Source: Lentinula raphanica (taxonomy: Eukaryota; Basidiomycota; Agaricomycetes; Agaricales; Omphalotaceae). From it: 64,000 nucleotides of DNA. Position numbers and translations under genes: made by a program. The notes below the pieces were generated by a model. The model searched no databases. It saw only the letters and a program-made list of their open reading frames with translations, and had not been told where the DNA came from. The DNA lies in assembly GCA_027919835.1 (NCBI GenBank), contig JANVFP010000019.1, positions 124,001 through 188,000 on the forward strand. The letters run 5' to 3'. This document shows positions 1-10,609 of this stretch, one piece after another (the first letter of the stretch is position 1; every line of letters begins with the position of its first letter).

Positions 1-405
1 AAGCTTGTGCTTTGCGATATCCTGAACAAGTGCTGTCAAATTGATTCAGAAATGAATGATCGCAAGTAGGATGATAGGTGCAAAAAGCGAATGGAGCATA
101 GGATGAGTATCAACTGCCAATGAGAAATCCCTGAAAGGCTCAAGGCACCCGTTGTGAGAAGAAGTGGTGGACATCAGTGGGCACGGCTTGGCGTCCAAGG
201 ATAGCCAAGGATCTTGACGCAGCTTGAGCCTTGCAAGTTGCAGGACGATGCTTTATCGAGTCTTCTTTAAGGTTCGGAGCTTTATTGTAGCCTGCAGGGC
301 GTGCAGAAGATGAAGTTAAGGTTCTCTGAAAAGTTTGGTGGAAACCTGACTGGCCAGCTAGCAGCGAAGGGGCAAAAAGTGAAATAATAATTGAGAAGCA
401 CAAAA
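1..405. other. No gene recognised
   Basis: I see no supported coding region in this stretch. It is the 3' flank of the tRNA-Ala gene, which reads away from the following sequence on the minus strand. The short open frames here have no recognisable motif. Confidence 0.5.
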
Positions 406-504
406 TGGACAAGTCCGGATTTGAACCGGAGACCTTTCGCAATGACAGTTTGCTGGATGCCATAACTTGCAAAGCGAACGCGATAACCCCTACGCTACAT
501 GCCC
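406..504 (-). tRNA. tRNA-Ala (anticodon UGC), with intron
   Basis: This is a nuclear alanine tRNA. The acceptor stem GGGCATG pairs with CTTGTCC and contains the G3-U70 wobble, which is the identity element for alanyl-tRNA synthetase. The D-arm stem is GCGT/TCGC. The anticodon stem TTCGC/GCGAA closes a loop with TGC at positions 34-36. The T arm is TCCGG-TTCAAAT-CCGGA, followed by discriminator A. An intron of about 26 nt sits after position 37, the canonical place for eukaryotic tRNA introns. One T-T mismatch in the acceptor stem and one in the D stem are visible but do not disturb the fold. The Tc1-type MITE starts 87 bp away, on the 5' side of the tRNA gene. Confidence 0.9.
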
Positions 505-590
505 GTTGGAAAGAAAAGAATTTTTATATTCTCACAGCGGTTTCGGAAAACCTTGTCCAGATCGCTTTTTACACGTCATGTCGAAATTTA

Positions 591-1012
591 CAGCGTGTAC
601 GGAAAACCTTGTCAGTGCACATTTTTTTGGCCGCTCAAAAAATAAAATAAAACAGAAAGGTACCGAGTCTAAGCGAGCCTTAGCGAGGCAAGCAATTGAG
701 TATAAGCGATGTAAGATATTGGATATCAGGGTTGGCATGATTACTGCAGTTCATTTTCCAAGGATTTTCAGTTCTGTATGGCCTTCAAGCACATCAAGTA
801 CTGGTATTTAGCTTCCAGCAATACAAAACATCATATAACTGCCCATTGTAGGCCACTCTAAGAGAGAAAAAGGCTTGTGAGTGTGATGCACACTTCAAGG
901 GTGACAGTGATCTGGCTCGCTTAGAGTCGCTTGTACTCGGTACCTTTTCTTTTGATTTTATTTTTTGTGCCGGCGAAATAACGTGCACTGACAAGGTTTT
1001 CCGTACACGCTG
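591..1012. mobile_element. Tc1/mariner-type MITE, 422 bp
   Basis: Terminal inverted repeats begin CAGCGTGTACGG and are perfect for about 30 bp. They continue imperfectly for about 90 bp, with related stretches around the GGTACC motif on both sides. A TA dinucleotide abuts each end (589-590 and 1013-1014), as expected for a TA target-site duplication of the Tc1/mariner group. No transposase is encoded, so it would depend on one elsewhere. The 14-mer CGGAAAACCTTGTC inside the repeat also occurs just upstream at about 543-556, which suggests an older related fragment beside it. Confidence 0.75.
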
Positions 1013-1087
1013 TAAATAATTTAAATTAATTCCCAGAATAGAAGTGGTCCGTGCGCATACGCTCAAGCCCCAGCAAGCGAGAGGGGG

Positions 1088-1118
1088 TTCGATTCGTAGC
1101 ACTCCGATTGATCGGACT
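1088..1118 (+). repeat. Dispersed 31-bp repeat, copy 1
   Basis: The sequence from TTCGATTCGTAG to GATCGGACT recurs in inverted orientation 2.6 kb downstream with one mismatch. The segment GGTTCGATTC resembles a Pol III B box, but no convincing A box or tRNA fold lies upstream, so a SINE origin is only a possibility. Confidence 0.55.
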
Positions 1119-2384
1119 CAAGCCGGATCATGATCCGATGCCATAAGCATGGACCGCCACGGCCAGACTAATTACTTTACAAGTACTTTACGCCGTACCT
1201 CTACAAAAATCCATAGGAAATGAGTGACAGCGTGACTACACTATCAATGCGCATACTCACCACGGACTCACCGAAAGCATAGTATGAACCCAATGTTGCC
1301 CAATAGATATGTTGTGGAAGACACTAGAGAGCTCGAGCCTGGAAGAAATGTTGTACACAGCTAAAAAGTGTAGAAGTCAGTTGTATCGGCCAAAAGCCTA
1401 AGGGTCGCTGATAGGAATGGAATTTGGGTAGGTTGAAGAGGACAGGAAAAGGAAGGGATTGCAGGGTGCTGAGCTCAGTGGTCCTTTATAAATCGTGCAG
1501 TGTGCAGTGCCAGCTGTAGCAATGACCCAATTACATCACATTGGGCAACACCCGCCCATTCTGGACAGCGGAAGCTTCAAAATGTTACATACATGCAGAG
1601 GGATCCACCATCGATGACAGCTTACCAGATGTCAAGTTAATTCACGGTGGCAAATTAACTCAGCGGAAATGAGTCTACTATTGACGCCACATGGAATAAT
1701 GATGTAGTCATTTCCTACAGCCAGAAAGTGGTGATACACTGAAGACAGCGATTCAAGGCAACTGAGTCGTACAAAAGTCATTTTGAGGGGAAGATTGAAT
1801 TTGATTTTTCCTCTACAGTTTTCTTGTCTAAGTACATGTTCTGGTACATATGGTGGAAATTCAACAAGAAAGGTCTTACTATACCTGCCTTGGGTGGTGC
1901 CTTAACGTTACTCTTCCATCGATGCACCACATCCCATGCGAATGAGGAGTGAGAGTCAGCGCTGAGCACACCAACACCGGAAATTTTGTGTCAGCTTCCT
2001 ATTGTTGTGGGTTGTACAGGCGGGCAGACTGGGGGGTTTTTTGGGTGGTGTCATTTTGGTTCACTGGTTGCCTTTATGTATACACAAAAACATTATATTT
2101 ACATCCTTCAAATCTGCTTGTTGACCTGGCTAATCTAAAGGATGCGCGAGAGATGAGGACGGCACAGAGGAGTTCCCTCGGAAAATGAACTCGACCCTGA
2201 TGCTTGAGTCGACTCGACTCTCGCAGAGGCCTGGTGTATTTGATTTGTAAAACCTCCAAATAACAGTGTGGGTGAGACAGTGTTGTTTGGCAAATATGGA
2301 CACTGTCCAGCGCGCGTGGACATGCACAGCTCCATCGAAGATTTACATGCAATCGTACGAGACTACACGGTACGTTCTATCAAG

Positions 2385-2705
2385 ACGCAATCTAGGCGTA
2401 TGCGTCTTCAGAAAGAGTATGTCGGTGAAAGAAACGATCTTAGCATGCGAGTCTTTCATAAAAGATGTTGGTAAAAGGCACAATCTTGACGTAAGTGTCT
2501 TTCGGAAAGTATGGTCGATGTCGGTGAAAAACAGTCTTGGCGTATGTCTTTCAAAAAAAATGGTCGGTGAAAAACACACAGTTTCGGCGTGTGCGTCTTT
2601 CAAAAGAATTTGTTGGTTCGGTTTCGGTTCGGTCATGGTTTCGTTTGTTTCTGGCTCGGTGAAAGATCACACTCTCGGCGTGTATGTCTTTCAAAAAAAA
2701 TTCTG
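2385..2705 (+). repeat. Degenerate tandem repeat, about six units of 45-60 bp
   Basis: Units are built around TCGGTGAAA, then a variable part, then GGCGTATGYGTCTTTCAAAA, with 5 to 15 bp of drift between copies. The best-conserved cores start near 2430, 2525, 2565 and 2660. A continuous reading frame crosses the block but resembles no protein I know. I treat it as a minisatellite-like repeat rather than a gene. Confidence 0.6.
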
Positions 2706-3722
2706 TCAATATGCTTCACTTGGCCCCGGTATGCCTACGTACAATGCCATTTCAATAGGCAAAGGGGAGGTGGTCGTTCGCTCCCTTCATTGTAGGTGTC
2801 TTCGTTGACAATCTCTTCTTTCCAATCCGCTTCTGGTCTTGCTCTTCTCCGTTCAATCAGTTGTCCAGTTCTTTGTTTATTTCTTGTGAGTCGTGGGCTG
2901 TATTTGGTGGATCTGGTTGCTTCCGTGGTCTCCCTGACTTGTGAACACTCCCATCGTCTGGAAGTTGGGCGCGTTGAAGAATGGGCTCCCTAGGCGAAAA
3001 TTTGAGAACCGTGTCCAGGCTCCAATATGTTGGACCCTCTGAACTAACTTTGTGTCAAGGCCTACACCCATTCACGAGGGAACAGGAGCCAGACGATGAA
3101 CAATATCAGAAAGATAAACGTTTGTGCCGTGGCCTACGCCCGTGCCCAAGCGAACAGCAGCCTGGCTATAACATTATCAAACAATGGAGATGAACGGTTA
3201 GGAGTCGGGTGGAATTGAGAGCAGGAACGAAGAAGAAGGGAAAGAACTCCGGGAAAATTAATGTGTTTACGAGACGGATTCGACAGTCTACAGATGGATT
3301 TGACAAGTTGGGAACTGCGGTAACTGGAACAGGTTATTAGTGATAATGAGATACACTTATGCAAATATACACGCACCTAGAGATGGTACCAGTGCGCCTA
3401 TTGTGGATTCTCTATCTTTGCACACGGAATACACACTACTAGTACGATAGTTGGGGGACCTTGAACTATGTCATTGCGGTCTGCATCTCTCTATAATCAG
3501 CACTGGATCCTTATATCTTGAGGCTGCCATTCCCAGATGTTCCGACAATGTCCCGGAGGAGAGGTTAAGTGAGAGTCGATAGTTGTGTTGCGAATGTAGA
3601 TAGCTGGTGAGCGAACTCGAGAAAGTAGGTAGCGTTACTAGTCACGACCGGAGGAATTGCTTAGGTAATGCCGTAAGCCGGGACCGGCTATCAGCCGCGA
3701 AGCGGCTTAGAGAAATTACGTA

Positions 3723-3753
3723 AGTCCGATCAAACGGAGTGCTACGAATCGAA
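3723..3753 (-). repeat. Dispersed 31-bp repeat, copy 2 (inverted)
   Basis: This is the reverse-complement partner of the copy at 1088-1118, with one substitution. Flanking sequence beyond the 31 bp does not align cleanly. The pair could be the decayed ends of an element or two independent fragments. Confidence 0.55.
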
Positions 3754-4676
3754 TAAACCCTCCCAGCAAGCGCCTCGCAATTGTTTTCTAGATGCTCAAA
3801 AATCTTCGTAGTGTTCACTCTGGCTACATAAACAATGGAAATATATCATCTATTTGGTGTGTACCCTGGGTGTATTTGATGTTGGAATGAAAAATTTCGG
3901 TCAATATCCTCCTCAAGCTCAGGATGGTGCCACAGGAGAGTGTATGTATACGTTGCAAGTGTCCACGGGTGACCAGGCATGTGTAGGTGTAATTGAAGCA
4001 CTGTAGACTGATTGCTGAGTGCTGACTGTTCGAGAGAGAGCGTATGAGGCTGGAAATGAGCGGATGAGACTCAATACTTGAATGGATTCTTGATGTCGTT
4101 GGCAGAATTTTCAATTGGACCAGGATTGACCAATGACAGATGATGATTCATGTATTGCAGTGAAAGTATTGCGAGTCTTGAGAAGAGGCTGATGTTCAGT
4201 AGGTACAGTTGATGAACACTCACTAGTTATTTACAATCTCGTCGACCTTTAGCATACACTCAACTGAAACTGCACTCCTTGCTTCCTTCGTGCTGATAAT
4301 TTGTATGCAATTGGTTGTTCCTAGATATGAGCACTGGCTTGAGTAAGCGCGACAGATTGGTTGGATGCCAGCAAGAGGTCTTCGAAAGGAGGCACCGGAC
4401 GATTGGGCAACGCTTAGTTGAAAAAGAAAGACATCCTGAGGATAGACGAAGACGTTCGTAGCATTTGGCGCACAGACCATTTCCATTCTGGGAATTATTT
4501 ATTTATTTTTCGACATGACGTGTAAAAACCGATTTGGACGTAATACTGTAAGCATCCCGCGGCAATCAGTTCATCAACAGGCGCCTTCAAGTTGTTGAGG
4601 CATCCTCTGGCATCCTCAAAGGTATCCATCAAGTTTATCTCACACTACTACTCTCTCTCTCCAACCATCGACTCTA

Positions 4677-7600
4677 ATGACAAGCAGACTCAAACGCAAG
4701 CTGGGTGATATCGGTGTTGATTCTTCCAGTGCCAGGGCCAACGAAAATTTCTGTTTGGTGAGTACATGTGTCATGTTCTCGTTCATTGCGAGATCCATGG
4801 TACTATCCTTTGACACAGATAGGCACGCCTCTGCCGCCCCTTGAAAAGTCTCGCGACACGGGGGAGTTCGTTCCGTTATGGAAACAGGAAGTTCGGGATG
4901 AGAAGGGTCGACGAAGATTACACGGAGCATTCACAGGTGGTTTCAGTGCTGGATATTTCAACACTGTTGGCTCGAAGGAAGGTTCGTGGTGTCTCGGGTT
5001 GTCGCTATATTGGTACTCAACTGAAAGGATATGCTTTAGGATGGACACCACAGACATTCGTCTCGTCTCGCTCTGACCGTGCAAAGAAGAAAGCAGCAAA
5101 GCCAGAGGACTTTATGGATGAAGAAGATTTGCAGGATATCAAAGACAGTCGGAAGATTGTTGATACGACGGACGAGATGGACTTTGCAACTGGAAAACAA
5201 GCAGAGGTTCAGGACGATGTCGATGCTGAGTGCGTGTATAACGTTCGAGTGTTCTTCCCGGAGAAGTCGCTAACAGTCATCTCACAGTCCTCTCACCGCT
5301 GCTCTTCGTACCGCAATGCTTCCTCCCACGAACGACTCAGTCGGTGCTCGTATACTTAAGAAAATGGGCTGGCGCGTTGGACAAGGGATAGGTCCAAGGG
5401 TCACCCTTAAGCAGCGGCGTTTGCAAGACTTGAAAGCATCAACGAGTACCGGTTACCACCTACCTCAAACTGTTCCAGATATCGCAGTCGACGAGGACTC
5501 AGAGGAAGCCAATAAACACACTTACGCCCCAAGAGACACACCAATACTTGCTGTGGAACGGAAAGACAACAGTCACGGCTTAGGCTACCAACCAGGAATG
5601 AGTTTAAACGATAGTCTTGGTGTTAAGGGTAGTAGTGGAAGGACTGGACCCAATATCTCTTGTAAGTTGTTCCGTACGTCTAAAGAATCCATTCTGAGGA
5701 GGTCACAGCTGGGTTCGGTCTCGGAGCTCTCAATGATGCCGATGAAGATGACCTTGACGTTTACGATAGTGGGTCCGCGAATGTCCGGAATCGTCTTGCG
5801 TACGATGGCACAGACGATCATGACCGTGAACGCTCATCGTTGGGTGGTTCAAAATCAGTAGGTAACTCGCTTTTTCATACATACAGATTAATCTTTAGTC
5901 TTAATCCTATCTTAGAAATCCGTCTCTGGTCCAACTCTATCCTCTGGCAAATTCCGCGATGGGGGTGCTGTATTACCTGGGTTTGTCTTGTCAGATAAAC
6001 CTGTGATGGAAGATCGATGGTATGTACATACTCTGATCCATGTACCAGAGCAGTCGATCAACTCACTCGCCTTCTCAAGGTATCCTCTCCCTGATATTCC
6101 ACCTGGATGGAAACCTGACCCGAAACGGGTTTGGTCACAAAGCCAGCCTCAAGAGCCGGCTCCGTCCGCGAACAAGGAAAACATCAAGAATGACGCTACT
6201 ACCGCTCTGCCGCATGGCAAATGGAAAACGAGTGGATTGTCTGCAGACGAAGTAAGTCATACATTCTCCAACTCAAATCCGACAGAACCATTCACGGTGT
6301 CCCGTTCAATAGCGAGGGTCAATACTGGGCGAAACACCTCTTCCAGCTGCGCCCCGATCGGTCTTCGATTTCATGTCCCAAAAGGACCGCGAAAGACTGA
6401 AGAATATCGCTGCCTCCTTACATCCTCCGTCGACTGGAGAACCATCTACAGCCCCAGAAGCTGCCAGTCAATCCTCTCTTACCCCTACTCCTACCACCGC
6501 AACTCCTCGTATTCCCCGTATCGATCCTGGAATAGCCCGCGCTGCCATAAACGGATTCAAACCTTTTTCCACCAACCCGGTCAAACAGGCACGATATACG
6601 GCGTATCTACAGTCACAAGCTGATCCCTCATCTACCATCACGCTCGAACCTCTCTCCAACCAATCAATACCCGAATTCAACTCTGAGATGGACGAATACG
6701 CTCAGAGCGCTATCGTGTTCAAGCCAATGAGTGGAGCGATGGCAGGGCGGTTCACCACTGCAGCCGTCGTCGAACACGGGCCGAAAGTGATAGAGGGTCT
6801 GCACACCCCAGCATTCAAAGACGAACCTCCACAGGACGACAATGCTGCCACCGCGGATAAAGGGAAGGAAACCAAAGACGAGAAGGAGCTTTCCCCAAAA
6901 GAGAACACGGCGCGATTGGGCATGTACGGACCGCTGACGAGAGAGTCGGTTCTCTGGCAACCAGCGAGGTTGTTATGCAAGAGGTTTGGTGTCAAGGATC
7001 CAAATCCTGAACCCAAACCTGAGGATCCAGCGACCCAGCCTTCGTCGTCTTCGTATACTCAAGATCCTTCGTCTTCTGATACTACCACGGCTCAGGATAT
7101 TTCTGCAGCTGATTATGGTATTGTCTCCACCACTGAGGCTGGTAGATCCACTTCTTCAGGTGGACCTAGAGACCTGGCTAATGTCGGTCTCGGCGATGAG
7201 GATGATACACAAGGACGGGATACGTTGACGTATGAGAGGCCTTCGATCGATATCTTCAAGGCTATCTTTGCCAGTGACGACGAAGAGTCAAGTGACGAGG
7301 AAGGTGACCAGACAGTTGGCGGAGAGCCTGAAATACCGACCACGACTAACATCACCGTTGCCCCTATCGTTGCCACCGTGACGGATGCCCAACCTGTAGA
7401 TCCTAACACATTCAAACCTACCTTTGTCAAACGGGAAGCTCGAACAACCAAAACAGACTCGGAAAAGCAAGAGAAAAAGGATAAAAAAGAAAAGAGAAAA
7501 GAGAAACGCAAAGCTATCGTTTCTTTCATGGACGAAGAGGATGCGGGCGAGTCACTGAAGCTAGTGGTGGAGAAACCGAAGAAGAAGCGGAGGAAGGATA

Positions 7601-7800
7601 AAGAGAAAGAAAAGATAAAAGAGGTCCAGGCGATAACCTCCCAAGCCAAGAGCGAGGATGCCATGAATGAGGATGATGATGAGATGTGGGTGGAAAAACC
7701 GGTTCCTGCAGCTGTCAGTGCCTCTGTCGACGTGAGGAAAGCGTCTGAGACGCCAGAGTCGGCCCCCAGAGGGCGGAAGAGGGCAATTGATTATATGTAG
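4677..7800 (+). CDS. GPATCH1-like G-patch protein
   Basis: This is a nuclear RNA-processing protein of the GPATCH1 (evolutionarily conserved G-patch) family. In that family the G-patch typically recruits and activates a DEAH helicase. I infer eight exons: 4677-4757, 4819-4981, 5040-5229, 5288-5661, 5709-5857, 5916-6019, 6080-6251 and 6313-7800. They give 906 aa. The N-terminal DUF1604 signature [17 protein letters not shown] lies at about residues 62-78 and is followed by TPQTFVSSR. The G-patch core [17 protein letters not shown] lies at about 167-183. Two further family motifs are present: [13 protein letters not shown], and [20 protein letters not shown] near the start of the acidic and lysine-rich tail. 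The first ATG after a CT-rich leader was taken as the start. The last third is low-complexity with [13 protein letters not shown] nuclear localisation stretches. It is convergent with the small gene downstream. Confidence 0.9.
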
Positions 7801-7868
7801 CTATCCGCGTTGCGAATGAGATCACACATCGATTCATTGATCTATATAACCATTGTAACGTCGAATTC

Positions 7869-8440
7869 TCAAGTCCGGCAAGTCTCGTTCGTCCTTCTTT
7901 CTTGCACCTCACTGCTGGACTGTATCATCACTGTCTCTTCAGCAGAAGAAGACTCTGTTATCCCCTTCCAGTTCAGCCAGTTGCCGTCACCTTCAAAGCC
8001 TAACACTGCAGTATCCTCGCCGAGCGATTTGACCAGAGCCAGCTTTCCTTGACTCTGAAGAAACTCTGGACATAGCATATCAGCACTGGATCTGAATAGA
8101 AATATCATTGGAGTACTGACCAATTTTGCTCTTTTGACAACGCCTGACTCGTCGAGTGGGATGGTTTCGGAGGTGACTTTGGAGGATTATCCTCTGCAGG
8201 ATGTGGCTTTTCATCCGGGACCGTGGGGAGAAGTGTTGGTTGAACGGAGGAAAGCGTACTAGACTCCACAATAATACGAGCCCGAGGAATTGAGGTGGAA
8301 GGTGAGAGCACCGTTACATTGCGAGTGCCGTCGCAGTTGAATGTGGTAAAGGTATCAGCACCATGAATCCTCTGGTATCGCTTGACTACAGCTTCCTGCT
8401 CCTTTGTAAGGGTTTTTGGCTTCCTTTTCTTCGGTGGCAT
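7869..8440 (-). CDS. Small basic protein of unknown function, one intron
   Basis: I do not recognise this protein. It begins MPPKKRKPKTLTKEQEAVVK, a nuclear-localisation-like basic start. A Pro/Ser-rich middle follows, and the end is a second coding block containing KLALVKSLGEDTAVLGFEG. The two blocks lie in different frames and must be joined by one short intron between about 8050 and 8110. A consistent choice is donor GTACTC with acceptor CCAGAG, but donor GTCAGT with a later acceptor also keeps the frame. Total length is about 165-170 aa. The gene is tail-to-tail with the G-patch gene, with only 68 bp between the stop codons. Confidence 0.6.
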
Positions 8441-9059
8441 GAAAGTTCTTTGAAGTTGGGTGGTAAGAGTAAAGTTTTGGGTAGTGAGAGTAAACGGAAA
8501 GTGCCACCGCAGCTCTGAGGTTTAAAAAGGACGCAGCAGCTTTGACGTTTGAAAAGGACAACAATTGAGTGAATGTTCAATGGAATGCCTACTTATTGTA
8601 CTTGTCCACTTCTGGCCGCGGCAAACCAATATCTTTGTACTATGCTACCGTGATGCTTAGATGGTGTGGAGAGTTGCAATGCACAGATATATAGTGCAGT
8701 ATAGTTAGCAGGTCATTGGGCAAAAGGCCGTAAGGCCTTTCGGGTCCCAGTGCGGTAAAGTATCCACGGTCAGCTGCGATTCCCAAATTGTAGGAGTGCA
8801 CGACGCATCCAGTGACCGTGGATACCCAGATAGTAGGAGTAGCACTCTGCTTAGCAAGGATCACACAGGAGTATGCCTGACAAGATAATTGGGTAATATA
8901 CTTGTTGACTAGCATATGAGCACCAGTGACAGAAGCAGTGGCAAAGGCCTTAAGCCAAGCAAGCAAAAGCAGAAAATTTAGCAGAGCAGTAGCAGATTCA
9001 AGCAGTACCATGAGCATCAGGCAGGTATTAGCATGAGGATCATGAATGAGCATTAGAAT
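8441..9059. other. No gene recognised
   Basis: This is upstream sequence of the small minus-strand gene followed by unique sequence leading into the satellite. A long minus-strand open frame continues out of the poly-Leu-coding satellite into this region. It has no family similarity that I can name and is probably fortuitous. Confidence 0.4.
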
Positions 9060-9385
9060 GAGCATTAGCAGTAGGAGCAGCAGTAGCAGTAGCAGTAGCA
9101 GCAGTAGCAGTAGCAGTAGCAGTAGCAGTAGCAGCAGTAGCAGTAGCAGTAGCAGCAGTAGCAGCAGTAGCAGTAGCAGCAGTAGCAGTAGCAGCAGTAG
9201 CAGTAGCAGTAGCAGTAGCAGTAGCAGTAGCAGTAGCAGTAGCAGCAGTAGCAGTAGCAGTAGCAGCAGTAGCAGTAGCAAGAGCAGCATTAGCAGTAGC
9301 AGCAGCAGCCTTGGCAGTAGCAATGGCAGTAGCAGTAGTAGCATTGGCAGTAGCATTGGCCTTTGCCTTAGCAGTAGCAGTAGCA
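9060..9385. repeat. Imperfect AGCAGT hexanucleotide satellite
   Basis: About 320 bp consist almost entirely of AGT and AGC triplets, with (AGCAGT) as the commonest unit and occasional AGCAGC steps. The edges decay into related GGCAGT and AGCATT triplets. Because the unit is a multiple of three without stops, long frames open on both strands: poly-Ser on plus, poly-Leu and poly-Ala on minus. None has a credible flanking protein domain, so I annotate a repeat only. Confidence 0.9.
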
Positions 9386-9464
9386 GCCCATGCAGCAGGA
9401 CGTATCCTAACTACATGCTCGGAGGCCGAAGCCAACCGAGAGTAAGGCCGAAGCCAGACAGGCA

Positions 9465-9745
9465 GTAGCAGTAGCGTAGCGTAGCGGTAGCATTAGCGGT
9501 GACATTAAGGTCACATTAGCATTAGCTGTAGCGGTAGCGGTAGTGACGACAGTGGTGGCGAGGATCAACGGCGGTAGCGAGGGTTGATGGCGGTAGCGAG
9601 TGTCGATGGCGGCAGCGAGGATCGACGGTGGTAGCGAGTGTTGGCAGTGATAGTGAGTATCAACAAGGGTAGCAAGGGTTGACCATGGTAGCGAGGGTTG
9701 ACCGTGGTAGCGTAGTAGCGGCGAGGGAAAAGGTGGGAGTAGCGT
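9465..9745. repeat. GC-rich minisatellite of GGTAGCGAG-type units
   Basis: Imperfect units of roughly 21-27 bp, of the form GGYGGTAGCGAGGRTTGAY, follow directly after the hexanucleotide tract. At least eight can be traced. The shared GTAGC core suggests that both arrays grew from the same seed by slippage. No gene was seen. Confidence 0.7.
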
Positions 9746-10609
9746 TAGCAGTTGTTGTCTCATGCCAGCAGCAAAGGCAGTGGGAGGCAATGGATTGGGA
9801 GGTACAATAGTAGCGAGGCTATGAGCATAAGATCAATGTTGAGAGGGGAGATACGGACCTCAGCATGTGCAAACCCTCTATCTCCATTCTCTGAGAGGCG
9901 TAGAATGTAGCAGTAGCGGTGGAAGGGTGCCAGTTTTGAGGTTGATGTGTTCATGAGTTTCAAGGTTTGAGATGGTGGTAGCCAGAGATTGAAGCTTGAA
10001 GCTTGAAGTTTTGTGGGAAGATTTTGGAGGGTACATAGAGGAGAAAATAAAAGAAAGCCGAGTCAATGTGGAGAGGCTTCGACGCGAGCCTTTTCGACCA
10101 CCCAGGCATGCATGGTGGTTCGAAGCAAGAGCGACAGGCATCACGTGCCGCGTTCAAAGACTCAAGTTTGCCGGCGCTCAATTTGAGCTGGTCAAACTGC
10201 CACCTACCAATACTCGATCACCTGCAAGTCCATTATTTCCTCAAACTTGACCTGTGTTCATGGTGTAATCAAAATCGAGGTCAAAGAATTTTCGTCAACC
10301 TTTCCCAGAACCACCATTATCTTGAACCACTCGCAGTACACACACCCACTTATCCTTGATCATCGCTATTGCGAGCCCCTTCTCATCTGCAGAGCGACAA
10401 GACGTCCTAAAGGTTACTTGCCTGGATACCTCGAGAAAACCAGTAATGATGAAAGAAGGAATCATCGCAAAGAAATTATTAAAAGATGCCTCGAGCGTGT
10501 TGAATCCTGGTTGAATTCGAGGGCAAGTTGTTGTTGTTATGTTGTAAGATAAAATTCAGTACAGCATCATATGTGAGCACGCCGCGGAATAGTGGGAGCA
10601 GCCCCGTCA
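9746..10609. other. No gene recognised
   Basis: This is a unique stretch between the minisatellite and the 3' end of the methyltransferase gene. Open frames are short, overlapping and without motifs. Nothing is called. Confidence 0.4.

Larger units (their letters stand above)
1013..4676. other. Repeat-rich intergenic region, no gene recognised
   Basis: In 3.7 kb I find no coding region that I can support. It holds an inverted pair of a 31-bp repeat and a block of degenerate tandem repeats, both listed separately. At about 4505-4536 there is a 28-bp inverted match (two mismatches) to 557-586 near the MITE. A GC-rich stretch around 3680-3710 contains short hairpins. The pattern fits an accumulation of old mobile-element debris. 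Confidence 0.5.

Noticed and set aside
1060..1125. Possible tRNA or SINE head suggested by GGTTCGATTC
   Set aside because: There is no matching acceptor stem or A box at the right distance.
8640..9356. Minus-strand poly-Leu frame of 238 residues that could suggest a membrane protein
   Set aside because: The Leu run is the satellite read on the other strand, and the non-repeat tail has no recognisable motif.
9046..9468. Plus-strand poly-Ser frame of 140 residues
   Set aside because: It is produced by the AGCAGT satellite. The flanking residues show no domain, and a poly-Leu/poly-Ala frame exists on the other strand for the same reason.
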